Positions 36,285 to 45,030 are shown, counted from the first letter of the stretch. The stretch: 64,000 nt of DNA from Colwellia sp. M166 (GCF_024585285.1 NZ_CP040755.1:4278001-4342000); one strand, 5' to 3'. The notes: generated by a model from the letters alone, not told the origin. Program-made: numbers and translations.

Positions 36285-36319
36285 AAATAAACACCAGCTT
36301 AATGTGCTGGTGTTTATTT
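36285..36319. terminator. Terminator of the SLC13 transporter gene
   Basis: A 14-bp perfect stem (AAATAAACACCAGC and complement) with a 7-nt loop and T-rich tail on the minus strand, 19 bp after the transporter stop codon. Confidence 0.88.
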
Positions 36320-36337
36320 CAGAAATACAGCTAGCGG

Positions 36338-37789
36338 TTATATATTAAACACCATAGGCACGGTAGTTAACATCATGATAACGATTAAAACTACCGCGGT
36401 AATGTTAAGCCAAAAGCCTGCTTTTGCCATATCCGCAATACGCAATTCACCTGAGCTAAATACTACCGCATTAGGTGGTGTTGCCACTGGCATCATAAAG
36501 GCACAACTGGCAGCTAATGCCGCAGGTATCACTAACATTAAAGGTCCATCAGTTAACGTCACAGCAATTGGGCCTAGTAGCGGTAAAAAGCTTGCGGCAG
36601 TTGCTGTATTACTGGTTACTTCTGTTAAAAATAAAATTGTTAACGTAACGATTAACACAGCGGCTATCACCGGAATATTTGACGTTGCTTCAAGCTGAGT
36701 TGCAATGTAACCGGCAAGTCCTGATTTTTTAATCAAACTTGCTAAAGCTAAACCACCACCGAAAAGTAACAATACACCCCACGGTAACTTCTTAGTGTCT
36801 TCCCAGGCTAAAATACGAATGTCTTTTTTACGGTCAACCGGTACTACAAATAACATTAAACCGATAAACATAGCGATGCCAGTATCAGATATCGCTAAGC
36901 CAGTGAAGCTGGCGATTACCGGTCTAAATATCCAACCTAAGGCTGCTAAAGCAAAGAAAAATAGTACGAGCTTCTCGCCTTTATGCATGCGGCCTAATTC
37001 TTTCAGCTTGTCTTTAAACATGCTGTTAGTGTCGATGCGTTCGCCTTCATTAACTTGGTAACAAATCTTGGTTAAAATTACCCAACATAAAGCTAAAAGT
37101 ATTATTGTTAATGGCACGCCGATGATCATCCATTGAGCAAAACCAATTTCAATGTTGTAGCTATCAGCTAAATAAGCTGCCATTAGTGCATTAGGCGGAG
37201 TACCAATTAATGTGGCTAAACCACCAATGCTGGCAGAAAAAGCAATGGCTAAAAGCATCGGTTTTGCAAAGTTACTTGCGTTTTTACCATCTTGTTTTTG
37301 TTTAACCATTTCGATGATTGATAAAGCAATTGGTAGCATCATTACGGCGGTTGCCGTATTTGACATCCACATAGATAAAAATGCGGTAACGAGCATTAGC
37401 CCGCCTATTTGATGGCTAGGCTTAGTGCTACATAACGACATAGCTTTTAAGGCAATGCGTTTATGTAAGTTCCATCTTTCCATCGCAATAGAGATAAAAA
37501 AGCCCCCAAGAAAAAGGAATATCAAAGGGTGGGCATAAGATGATGTAGTTAATTTAATCGGTGCTATGCCAACAATTGGCGCAACGATTAAGGGTAAAAA
37601 GGCGGTAACTGAAACTGGGGTTGCTTCAGAAATCCACCAAGTGGCCATCCATAATGCTAAACCTAAAGTGTGCCAGGCCTCGGCAGACATGCCTTCAAAG
37701 GGACAAGGTACTAATAAGGTGAACAGCATTAATGCTGGTCCTAATATGAGCATACGTAATGGCGTTGCTTTGTCTTTAATATCAGTCAT
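36338..37789 (-). CDS. SLC13/DASS family sodium:anion symporter (probable dicarboxylate carrier)
   Basis: About 483 aa with a dozen membrane segments. DASS signatures are WWISEATPVSVTAFLPLIVAPIVG, FLGGFFISIAMERWNLHKRIAL, MWMSNTATAVMMLPIA (first SNT motif), IGTPPNALMAAYL, the second-half FLTEVTSNTATAASFLPLL (second SNT motif) and MPVATPPNAVVFSSG. I prefer ATG 37789 with GAGAAAG upstream over GTG 37801. It is divergent from dctB-dctD and has a sigma-54 promoter in front, so DctD probably activates it. The cargo may be C4-dicarboxylates; not proven. Confidence 0.92.
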   Translation of the reverse strand: MTDIKDKATPLRMLILGPALMLFTLLVPCPFEGMSAEAWHTLGLALWMATWWISEATPVSVTAFLPLIVAPIVGIAPIKLTTSSYAHPLIFLFLGGFFISIAMERWNLHKRIALKAMSLCSTKPSHQIGGLMLVTAFLSMWMSNTATAVMMLPIALSIIEMVKQKQDGKNASNFAKPMLLAIAFSASIGGLATLIGTPPNALMAAYLADSYNIEIGFAQWMIIGVPLTIILLALCWVILTKICYQVNEGERIDTNSMFKDKLKELGRMHKGEKLVLFFFALAALGWIFRPVIASFTGLAISDTGIAMFIGLMLFVVPVDRKKDIRILAWEDTKKLPWGVLLLFGGGLALASLIKKSGLAGYIATQLEATSNIPVIAAVLIVTLTILFLTEVTSNTATAASFLPLLGPIAVTLTDGPLMLVIPAALAASCAFMMPVATPPNAVVFSSGELRIADMAKAGFWLNITAVVLIVIMMLTTVPMVFNI

Positions 37790-37837
37790 AAACTTTCTCA
37801 CAATGTTGTGTTTTTATAATAATTCTAATTTATGCAT

Positions 37838-37853
37838 AGCAAAGACAACGCCA
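37838..37853 (-). promoter_or_regulatory. Sigma-54 (RpoN) promoter of the SLC13 transporter gene
   Basis: Minus strand TGGCGTTGTCTTTGCT matches TGGCAC-N5-TTGCW with the invariant GG and GC exactly 10 bp apart. The predicted start near 37827 gives a leader of about 38 nt before ATG 37789. The neighbouring DctD is a sigma-54 activator. Confidence 0.75.
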
Positions 37854-38102
37854 TGTTTTTATCTTGTTGTTAATAAAGGTAATTATATTTTTTGTTATTA
37901 TTTTTGATCAGCTTACGTATTGATATCCACCCATGAAAAAGTATAGATATGTGGAGATCCGCCAATTAGCGTCAGTAAAAAATATAGTGAGTTTAATGTT
38001 AGCGTACCTATGTCATTATGGGGCGGTAGCATGTTATGTACTTATATTAGTCACATTCATTATTTAGCTAAATTGCTTAGCTTTAAAGATTAAGTTTGAT
38101 TT

Positions 38103-38137
38103 ATACCAATTTGATTAAATTTCCCAATTCAGAGCGC
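38103..38137. repeat. Partial match to the MITE end found at 60329
   Basis: ATACCAATTTGATTAAATTT, then CCCAATTCAG, resembles ATACCAATGCTACTAAGTTT, then CTTCCCATTCAG, at 60331-60364. No partner inverted end was found nearby, so it may be a truncated copy. Nothing else is recognised in 37860-38379 beyond two more ATACCAA words. Confidence 0.35.
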
Positions 38138-38379
38138 TAAACTGCGACTATCTGGTTTGGCATTTGATATGGAATAATGTATTTGTTTCATACCAAATAG
38201 CTAATGCATGATGGTAAACAACGTTTTGACTGGTAAAAGCTGATAAAATACTATGATACCAACCTTATTGACTCTTCGATTATTTTATCGCGTAGCCCAG
38301 TAAAGCGAGAAATTAAGGGCTCTGGTATGACTCTGGCTTTAGTACGGCTCTAGTATTGGTTTATTCATAAGGTAAAATT

Positions 38380-40215
38380 GTGGCACATCAAGAAAAATCA
38401 AAGCGTAGAAACTATCTAGTTTTCACTTTGGTCATGGCGGGTTTATTACTGACTATTGAACTGACGCAAATGATAGGCATGAGCAAGGCTTATCAGAAGA
38501 TGTATCAACAGTCGAACCAACAATTATCTAATTTAGTTCGTTATATCGATAATATTCTTGCTCGCTTTGACCGAGTACCTACAGTTTTATCGAAACAGCC
38601 GGTATTAGCACAAGCCTTATTATTCCCCCAAGACCAAACAAAACTGGCAAAACTGAATCATTTATTAGCCGATGTGAGAACCATGACTCAGGCGTCTGAT
38701 ATTTACCTAATTGATAAAAATGGTATCACTATTGGTGCGAGCAACTGGCAATCACCAACCTCATTTATTGGCATGAATTTCGTTTTCAGACCTTATTTTC
38801 AAAACGCCTTAAAAGGTAAGCTCTCCGATTACTATGCTGTTGGTTTAAGTAACGGTAAGCGAGGCTTTTATTATGCTTACCCTGTGATAATTGATAATAA
38901 CATTGAGGGTGTTATTGCCTTAAAAATAAGTATCGCTGATATTGAAGAGCAGTATAAAAAAACGGTATTAAATAATAGTTTTAACTTTTTAATTGTTGCT
39001 CCCGATGATGTAGTGTTTATTTCTGACAGACCTGATTGGCGATTAAAAACCATTGGTGATTTATCACAAGTACAGCAACAAAACTTAATGTCAGAAAAAC
39101 GCTATGCCGAGCAAGAAATATCGGCACTAAACATTATTGATATTTCCAATCGTTATTTGCCGCAAAACTTAGGTAATAAACTGTTAGAGGTTGCATCAAA
39201 TAAAGGCACAGAGCAGGTTTTTGCTTTGAGTAAACTGATGACAACCGCAAATTGGCAAGTGCATTTATGGAGCTCAGTAGCGCCGATCAAAAAACAGCAA
39301 AATTTACTTGTTATTCAGAGTGTTAGTGGCTACTTGTTAATGGTGTTTTTATTTTTGTTTGCTAACGAACGGGTTAAAAATGCCCGCAGACTTAAACAGT
39401 CTCAGCAGCTGTTAGAAAATAAAGTTAAAGAGCGCACCGCTGATTTAAGCGCAACCAATACCAAATTACATGAAGAAATAGCGCAACGTCAGCAGGCGCA
39501 AACTCAAGTCAACAAAATGCGAGATGAATTAATTCAATCAGAAAAACTTGCGCTCATTGGTAGTATGTCAGCAAGTATTAATCATGAAATTAATCAGCCG
39601 TTAACGGCTTTACGCAGTTACTCAGAAAATGCCCTAGCTTATCAAGAGCGCAGTATGGCAGACAAAGTAAAAAACAACCTGACACTGATCATTGGATTAG
39701 TTGACAGGCTCAGCGATATTGTCAGTCAATTTAATAGTTTCTCTAAAAAAAGTAAAGGTGCCGCGACTACCGTTGATGTTGAGATGAGCCTAGTTGCAGC
39801 GATGAGTATCGTCAAGCATCAAGCGAAAGCCGCTAAGGTAGAATTTACCAGTAAAACGTGTTTAGATCCCGTGCATGTCTATGGTGATGCCATTCGTTTT
39901 GAACAAGTGTTGGTTAATTTATTGAGCAATGCAATACAAGCGCTTAGTGAACAAGAAGAGAAAAAAATCATGATTTCTGTCGCTGAAGTTAAGCAACGGG
40001 TTATTATTGAAATACGAGACAATGGTCCTGGTATTTTAGTTGATAATATCGACAGAGTTTTCGAGGCCTTTTTTACCACCAAAGATAACTTTGGCCTAGG
40101 CTTAGGGTTGTCTATCTCACACCGAATTATTGAATCAATGCAAGGTAAACTTAACGTCAGCAACCACCCCGATGGCGGCGCTATTTTTACCATTAGCTTG
40201 CCTGTAAACAGGTAA
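38380..40215 (+). CDS. dctB: DctB-type sensor histidine kinase
   Basis: 611-aa membrane kinase of the C4-dicarboxylate sensing type. It has two membrane segments (about residues 11-31 and 310-330) around a periplasmic double-Cache sensor domain with the FRPYFQNALKGKLSDYYAVGLSNGKRGFYYAYPV block. A coiled-coil linker follows, then the H-box IGSMSASINHEINQPLTALRSYSENA with phospho-His, and N and G boxes (NLLSNAIQAL, DNGPGI, FGLGLGLSISHRI). The start is GTG 38380. It is 13 bp upstream of dctD. Which acid it senses is not known. Confidence 0.92.
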   Translation: MAHQEKSKRRNYLVFTLVMAGLLLTIELTQMIGMSKAYQKMYQQSNQQLSNLVRYIDNILARFDRVPTVLSKQPVLAQALLFPQDQTKLAKLNHLLADVRTMTQASDIYLIDKNGITIGASNWQSPTSFIGMNFVFRPYFQNALKGKLSDYYAVGLSNGKRGFYYAYPVIIDNNIEGVIALKISIADIEEQYKKTVLNNSFNFLIVAPDDVVFISDRPDWRLKTIGDLSQVQQQNLMSEKRYAEQEISALNIIDISNRYLPQNLGNKLLEVASNKGTEQVFALSKLMTTANWQVHLWSSVAPIKKQQNLLVIQSVSGYLLMVFLFLFANERVKNARRLKQSQQLLENKVKERTADLSATNTKLHEEIAQRQQAQTQVNKMRDELIQSEKLALIGSMSASINHEINQPLTALRSYSENALAYQERSMADKVKNNLTLIIGLVDRLSDIVSQFNSFSKKSKGAATTVDVEMSLVAAMSIVKHQAKAAKVEFTSKTCLDPVHVYGDAIRFEQVLVNLLSNAIQALSEQEEKKIMISVAEVKQRVIIEIRDNGPGILVDNIDRVFEAFFTTKDNFGLGLGLSISHRIIESMQGKLNVSNHPDGGAIFTISLPVNR

Positions 40216-40228
40216 TCAAGGAAATATT

Positions 40229-41590
40229 ATGGAAACAGAAAAAGTGGGGGTCGTATTTGTTATTGATGACGAAGAGCATATACGTAGCGCCATTGAACAA
40301 ACATTCGAATTACGCAACTTTGAAGTACAAAGCTTTTCACAAGCGCATCAATTACTAAATCAACTCAGTGATACTTGGCCGGGTGTTGTGATCAGCGATA
40401 TTAATATGCCTAAAATGAATGGCCACCAGTTAATGGCTGAGGTGAAAAATATTGACTCAGACATTCCAACTATTCTCCTGACCGGCTTTGGTGATATTTC
40501 AATGGCAGTAAGCGCCATGCGCAATGGGGCTTATGACTTTATTGAAAAGCCCTTTAACAATGACGACTTAGTCGATACGGTGAAAAGAGCATTAGATAAG
40601 CGCGCTTTAGTGCTTGAAAATCGACAACTAAAAATAGAAATAGAAACACACTGCTCACCCGGACCAAGAATTTTAGGCAATGCGCCCAACATTGTACAAA
40701 TGCGTAATATGCTTAATCAAGTAATGGATGCACCGGCAGATATCCTCATTGATGGCGAAACAGGGACCGGAAAAGAGTTAGTTGCTCGCTATTTACACGA
40801 CCATAGCATTCGCAAAGACAGTAATTTTGTTGCGCTTAATTGTGGCGCAATTCCTGAAAATATTATCGAAAGTGAACTATTTGGCGCCGAGAAGGGCGCT
40901 TACACCGGCGCCGATAAAAAACGTATTGGTAAATTTGAATACGCTAATGGTGGCACTTTATTTCTTGATGAAATAGAAAGTACACCTATGGCCTTACAGG
41001 TGAAGCTGTTAAGGGTATTAGAAGAGCGAAAAGTGGTGCGTTTAGGCGCTAATGAAGGCATCGAACTTGATGTTAGAGTGATAGCGGCAACCAAAGTTGA
41101 TTTATTAGAGCTGTGCGAGCAAGGTTTATTTCGTCAAGATTTATATTACCGTTTGAACTTAGTGAAAGTGGATATTCCTCCCTTGCGAGAGCGCATTGAA
41201 GATGTACCTTTGCTGTTTTTGCACTTTGCCAGAATAGCTTCAGCACGTTATAAAAAAGAACTTATTCCATTATCACAAACACATAAAACACAACTATTAA
41301 GTTATGGTTGGCCGGGTAATGTCAGGGAGTTACGTAACTTAGCCGAACGTTATATTTTGCTGGGTGAAGCGGCAGCATTTAACCTAAACCAAAATACGTG
41401 CGCAAACTCAATGCACAGCGATATGGGACTGACCCAGCGAGTTGAATTTTTTGAGAAATTTCTTATTGAAGAAGCGCTGGCAAGCAATGAAGGCTGTATT
41501 AAAGACACCATGGAAGCGCTAAATTTAGCCAGAAAAACCCTTTACGATAAAATGAAAAAATACGAACTTGAACGCACAAGCTATCAATAA
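40229..41590 (+). CDS. dctD: DctD-type sigma-54-dependent response regulator
   Basis: 453 aa. Receiver domain (FVIDDEEHIRSAIEQ, VVISDINMPKMNG with phospho-Asp, ILLTGFGD, Lys in IEKPF), AAA+ domain (Walker A DGETGTGKELVARYLH, sigma-54 loop GAEKGAYTGA, Walker B GGTLFLDEIESTP, arginine fingers RQDLYYRLNLV) and a C-terminal Fis-type helix-turn-helix (DTMEALNLARKTLYDKMKKYEL). The loop reads GAYTGA instead of GAFTGA, a known conservative variant. Its target is probably the divergent SLC13 gene. Confidence 0.95.
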   Translation: METEKVGVVFVIDDEEHIRSAIEQTFELRNFEVQSFSQAHQLLNQLSDTWPGVVISDINMPKMNGHQLMAEVKNIDSDIPTILLTGFGDISMAVSAMRNGAYDFIEKPFNNDDLVDTVKRALDKRALVLENRQLKIEIETHCSPGPRILGNAPNIVQMRNMLNQVMDAPADILIDGETGTGKELVARYLHDHSIRKDSNFVALNCGAIPENIIESELFGAEKGAYTGADKKRIGKFEYANGGTLFLDEIESTPMALQVKLLRVLEERKVVRLGANEGIELDVRVIAATKVDLLELCEQGLFRQDLYYRLNLVKVDIPPLRERIEDVPLLFLHFARIASARYKKELIPLSQTHKTQLLSYGWPGNVRELRNLAERYILLGEAAAFNLNQNTCANSMHSDMGLTQRVEFFEKFLIEEALASNEGCIKDTMEALNLARKTLYDKMKKYELERTSYQ

Positions 41591-41611
41591 TATTAACCTG
41601 TAGTTTAGGCT

Positions 41612-41646
41612 GCATCGTGATTGACGGTTAATGCTAATCACGATGC
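41612..41646 (+). terminator. Hairpin after dctD
   Basis: GCATCGTGATT and its exact complement around a 13-nt loop, 22 bp after the stop; there is no T-run, so the terminator call is weak. Confidence 0.45.
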
Positions 41647-41876
41647 TAAATGATACAACAGCTTGAACATTCATTTTAACCAAGCTGATTTAAGGCTTTA
41701 CAAGGCAAAAGAATAAAGACGAAATACCGCGGCTTACACCCATAGCTATCTTGATTAATATCAACTAAGTTAGTCACTTATCTAATTACTCATTGACAAT
41801 TTATTACACTTAAATCAGTCTTGGTTCGACATAATGTATTTTGAGCTTATGGACGAAGTGTAATTAGGATGATGCA

Positions 41877-43775
41877 GTGACCCCTCAGTTTTATAATGAG
41901 AACGCCAAAGACCTTGCTAGACAATACCTTTCAAAATCATTTGAAGAGGTTCACCAAAGTTGGTCGCAGTTTTTACCTGCCATTTTTAAAAATTCCAATG
42001 CACGTATCTTAGACTTAGGCGCTGGTGCTGGCCGAGATGCTAAGTATTTTGCTGAGCTTGCTGAAAAAACACATAAAACCGCTAACAATATTCAAGTTTT
42101 TGCGGTTGAACCTGCCACTGAACTTGCCGAATTAGGCGCTAAAGTCACCAAAGACTTAAAAGTAAAATGGCTCAACGATGCGTTGCCATCATTAAGCGTT
42201 ATTACTAAACAAGAAGTTAGCTTTGACTTAATCTTGTTAAGTGCGGTGTGGATGCATATTTCGCAAAGTGCTCGTGCTCGTTCAATTCGTAAACTTGCCA
42301 ATTTATTAAAACCCGGCGGTAAAATAGTTATATCACTTCGCCACGGCCAGACCGACGACGACTTTAAACAGCGTAAAATGCATATCGTCTGTGCTGATGA
42401 GTTAAAACGTCTAGCGACTGATGTTGGCCTATTTACCAAGTTAGCAACAGCAAAAGAAACCGATAAACTCGGCAGAAACCACGTTTCTTGGCAAACCCTT
42501 GTGCTGCAAATGCCAGACGATGGCACAGGTGCATTCCCATTCATTCGCCATGTCGCGATTAATGATGGCAAGGCTGCAACTCATAAACTGGCGTTGTTAA
42601 GAGTATTACTGCGCATTGCCGATGGCCACCCCGGTGCAGTTTTGCGAAGAGAATCATCGCCATTTGGCGATCGCGTTATTTTACCTGCGGGTTTAGTCGC
42701 GCTTTATTGGTGTCATCAGTACAAAGACTTAATAGATAGCCATCAGTTATTTCAATCACCGAGTAAAAGCCCAAACATGGGTTTTATGAAAGCTGATGGC
42801 TGGCACAAATTAACCCATCGTAGTGCCTCAGATTATCGCATCGGTAATTTATTCACCGGTGAAGATGCCATTGCACTGCATAAAACCATTTCAGCAGCAG
42901 TCAGTAATATTAAAACCATGCCTTGTCGTTATATTACCTTTCCTAATCAAGAGGCTGGTAGCGGTGCAAAGGTATTTGATATTGCTAGTAAAACCGTTAA
43001 AGCCAAAGCCAGTATCTTTCTTGATTTGCAAACCCTTGAGCAATGGGGTGAGTTCTCATTACCTGAATCAACATGGCTAGCGTTTAATCGTTACGCCTGT
43101 TGGATTGAACCAGTTCTTGTGAGTGAGTGGGTTAAAACCATGGCGAGCTATTCGGGTAATGCTCAATATGCAACGTCTGAAAAGCAGTTTCATTTATACC
43201 AAGCACTGAATTGGTTAGAGCCTAAACGCACAACCACCGAAGTACGAAATCGTTTTGAACAGCTTAAACAGCAACTACCGAAAAGTGAGCAAATTCAGTG
43301 TGTGTGGTCAGCAAAATCGTTACAACAAAAATACGATATTGATCACAGCATGCCATTTGCCCGTTGGCCCAATAACGATTTATGGAATTTACTGCCAACC
43401 GATAGCCAAATTAACAATCAAAAAAGCGATCGCTTGCCGACAGAGCATAAATTAAAAGCCTCGAAAGAAAGAATTCAGCATTGGTGGCAAACAGCTTGGC
43501 TGAATGACAGTAATAACTTGTCTGTTTCAACGCAAAGTAATGAAGTGAATGAAGTGCCAGTGGGCTATAAAATAAGCACTAGATCTTTTATGCCTTCAAC
43601 AGCACTAGAACAAACAACAGCAAGTCTGCCCATACAAAGTAAACGCTTTTTTGCTGAAGCAAATATCGCCTTACCGGGCTTAAGTTCTAACAACGAATCA
43701 ATAGATGATTTGTTTGAGGCGCTGGTGATGCAGCGAGGCCGATTGAAAGAAATGCAGCAGTTGAGAGAGTGGTGA
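41877..43775 (+). CDS. SAM-dependent methyltransferase fused to a C-terminal HNH nuclease domain
   Basis: 632 aa from GTG 41877 (AGGA 7 bp upstream). The N-terminal class I methyltransferase has motif I ILDLGAGAGRDAKYFAE (about residues 44-60), VFAVEPATEL (motif II) and LLKPGGKIVISLRHG. A middle region of about 250 residues contains PFGDRVILPAGLVALYWCHQYK. Residues about 488-520 read IDHSMPFARWPNNDLWNLLP followed by N513 and K516, an HNH nuclease pattern (D489-H490, N504, N513). The target methylated or cut is unknown. It stands alone, next to a toxin-antitoxin operon, and may be a single-protein defence or modification system; this is inference. Confidence 0.85.
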   Translation: MTPQFYNENAKDLARQYLSKSFEEVHQSWSQFLPAIFKNSNARILDLGAGAGRDAKYFAELAEKTHKTANNIQVFAVEPATELAELGAKVTKDLKVKWLNDALPSLSVITKQEVSFDLILLSAVWMHISQSARARSIRKLANLLKPGGKIVISLRHGQTDDDFKQRKMHIVCADELKRLATDVGLFTKLATAKETDKLGRNHVSWQTLVLQMPDDGTGAFPFIRHVAINDGKAATHKLALLRVLLRIADGHPGAVLRRESSPFGDRVILPAGLVALYWCHQYKDLIDSHQLFQSPSKSPNMGFMKADGWHKLTHRSASDYRIGNLFTGEDAIALHKTISAAVSNIKTMPCRYITFPNQEAGSGAKVFDIASKTVKAKASIFLDLQTLEQWGEFSLPESTWLAFNRYACWIEPVLVSEWVKTMASYSGNAQYATSEKQFHLYQALNWLEPKRTTTEVRNRFEQLKQQLPKSEQIQCVWSAKSLQQKYDIDHSMPFARWPNNDLWNLLPTDSQINNQKSDRLPTEHKLKASKERIQHWWQTAWLNDSNNLSVSTQSNEVNEVPVGYKISTRSFMPSTALEQTTASLPIQSKRFFAEANIALPGLSSNNESIDDLFEALVMQRGRLKEMQQLREW

Positions 43776-43817
43776 GTTTTTAAATTTTATGCTAACCATT
43801 TGGTTGAAATTAATGAA

Positions 43818-43855
43818 TAACCCTGAAAGTAGTTTACCACTAACTTTCAGGGTTA
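43818..43855. terminator. Bidirectional hairpin between the methyltransferase-HNH and SecB-like genes
   Basis: A 13-bp perfect stem (TAACCCTGAAAGT and complement) around 12 nt in a short convergent gap. Confidence 0.6.
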
Positions 43856-43862
43856 ACTGTTA

Positions 43863-44270
43863 TTACTGGTGGGGTAATTGAATCGCTTTAAAAGTAGTAT
43901 CAGCTAAAAACCGATTGACAACACTGTGTAAAAATACACCAGCATCTTTCTTAAAAAGCCATTCAGCCTCTTGAGACTGAGACGGGAGTTTGTTTATATC
44001 AAACACGCCAGAGTACTTCATAGAAAACTCAATATGAAGATTCATTACTTTGCTTTCTATCTTTGGTGAAGGCGTTTCCTCTCCTTCAAATGCAGTAACA
44101 GTACCCGTGTAGAGCATTAGTAAACGATCTTTACTAGCTTCTATCTCTTCTTTTCGTACAAGAATTATTTTTAAGAATCCTGAAGTGGATGCTTTTTTGT
44201 TTGAAGATAAATCTTCGTATTTAAAGCTTGTAATATCAGCCGACTGCAACCTTAATTTAGTGAGATCCAT
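43863..44270 (-). CDS. SecB-like chaperone, third gene of the hicAB operon
   Basis: 135 aa from ATG 44270, which has GAGGAGG 6 bp upstream inside the end of hicB. The upstream TTG start at 44318 has no such site. The pattern resembles SecB: LHIEFSMKYSGVFDI (residues 78-92) parallels the SecB strand ending G-I-F-x-I, and LFKKDAGVFLHSVVNRF, then FKAIQLP, parallels the SecB C-terminal helix LFPYAREAISDLVTRG.FPPLNL. It is shorter than housekeeping SecB (about 155). Located after a toxin-antitoxin pair, it is most likely the chaperone of a toxin-antitoxin-chaperone (TAC) system. The assignment is by eye and needs structural comparison. Confidence 0.65.
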   Translation of the reverse strand: MDLTKLRLQSADITSFKYEDLSSNKKASTSGFLKIILVRKEEIEASKDRLLMLYTGTVTAFEGEETPSPKIESKVMNLHIEFSMKYSGVFDINKLPSQSQEAEWLFKKDAGVFLHSVVNRFLADTTFKAIQLPHQ

Positions 44271-44727
44271 GCGAAACCTCCTCGCTTGCGGTCCAAGCAG
44301 TGGATGGTGACAATTCAAAAGGCTGTGTGGTTACGCTTTTATTATCTACATTTTGAACATTTACATTAACATGGTTGTGTATTTCAGTTGCTGAATTAAC
44401 GTATTGCTCTACCGATTTCTTTATCACTTCATTCAAAGTAACACTATCTAACTTGGCACGAACCAAGGCTTTTTTGTGCAGTTCTTCACCAATTCTAATA
44501 TTAAAAGAACCTGTCATCGTCTTATCTGGATCTTTACCAACTTCTTTGCAAAATTCTAGATAATCTTCTATTTCTGATTTGAAAGTAACTTTAAGCTCTG
44601 CAACTGTATCTGCTCCAAATACGATACTGTCATTGATAAACTCTACCTTACCAAATACACATTCATCTTCTACCGATACATTTATAGAGGCATAATAACC
44701 TTTGTATTCAAGTAGCTTACTTTTCAT
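44257..44727 (-). CDS. hicB: HicB-family antitoxin with ribbon-helix-helix domain and extended C-terminal tail
   Basis: 156 aa. Residues 1-65 form the HicB partial RNase-H-like fold (LEYKGYYASINVSVEDECVFGKVEF, then ADTVAELKVTFKSEIEDYLEFCKEVG). Residues 71-110 form a ribbon-helix-helix DNA-binding domain (GSFNIRIGEELHKKALVRAK, then LNEVIKKSVEQYV). Beyond it lies a 46-residue tail, absent from ordinary HicB, with hydrophobic points (TTQPFELSPSTAWTASEEV). The tail may be a chaperone-addiction segment recognised by the SecB-like partner. It overlaps hicA by 11 bp and the next gene by 14 bp. Confidence 0.88.
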   Translation of the reverse strand: MKSKLLEYKGYYASINVSVEDECVFGKVEFINDSIVFGADTVAELKVTFKSEIEDYLEFCKEVGKDPDKTMTGSFNIRIGEELHKKALVRAKLDSVTLNEVIKKSVEQYVNSATEIHNHVNVNVQNVDNKSVTTQPFELSPSTAWTASEEVSHGSH

Positions 44728-44971
44728 CTTTTTGTTCCTTGATTAACACAATCGCCTCGTCGACGACATATTGTAAAACTTCGTTTCCCGGATGTGGTTC
44801 ATGCCATTTTGCAACCTGACCAGTTGTTGGATTGTAGAAGTTCCTACCTGAACCACGTTTAGCGTTCTTCATAATGAAGCCTAAATCTTTCATTACTACC
44901 ACTAAATCTTTCCATTTGAATTTAGCTGGTCGGTTGAGTAATGCTTGTTTGAGTTTTTCCTTTCTGCTCAT
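44717..44971 (-). CDS. hicA: HicA-family toxin (double-stranded RNA-binding-fold mRNA interferase)
   Basis: 84 aa. HicA toxins cut mRNA. The pattern is a short N-terminal helix, WKDLVVVMKDLGFIMKNAKRGSGRNFYNP, then KWHEPHPGNEVLQYVVDEAIVLI, which matches the HicA H.PHP....Y.V...I signature. The usual catalytic His of the GSHxxF motif is not present (GSGRNF here), as in a subgroup of the family I recall, so activity should be tested. It is first in the operon, upstream of hicB. Confidence 0.88.
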   Translation of the reverse strand: MSRKEKLKQALLNRPAKFKWKDLVVVMKDLGFIMKNAKRGSGRNFYNPTTGQVAKWHEPHPGNEVLQYVVDEAIVLIKEQKDEK

Positions 44972-44998
44972 TTCAGATTATAGTCCATATTTTGGATG

Positions 44999-45030
44999 TG
45001 CAACTATATATTAGTTGCAATGTGTGTCAA
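44999..45030 (-). promoter_or_regulatory. hicA promoter with overlapping palindromic operator
   Basis: Minus strand: -35 TTGACA (45025-45030), 16-bp spacer, -10 TATAGT (45003-45008). TGCAACTA and TAGTTGCA, 5 bp apart (44999-45019), form a perfect inverted repeat over the -10, as expected for autorepression by the ribbon-helix-helix antitoxin. The rest of 45031-45224 shows nothing clear. Confidence 0.7.

Noticed and set aside
42092..42571. 159-aa open frame on the minus strand inside the methyltransferase-HNH gene
   Set aside because: Antisense to a convincing methyltransferase domain; its protein has no recognisable pattern and no ribosome site stands out.
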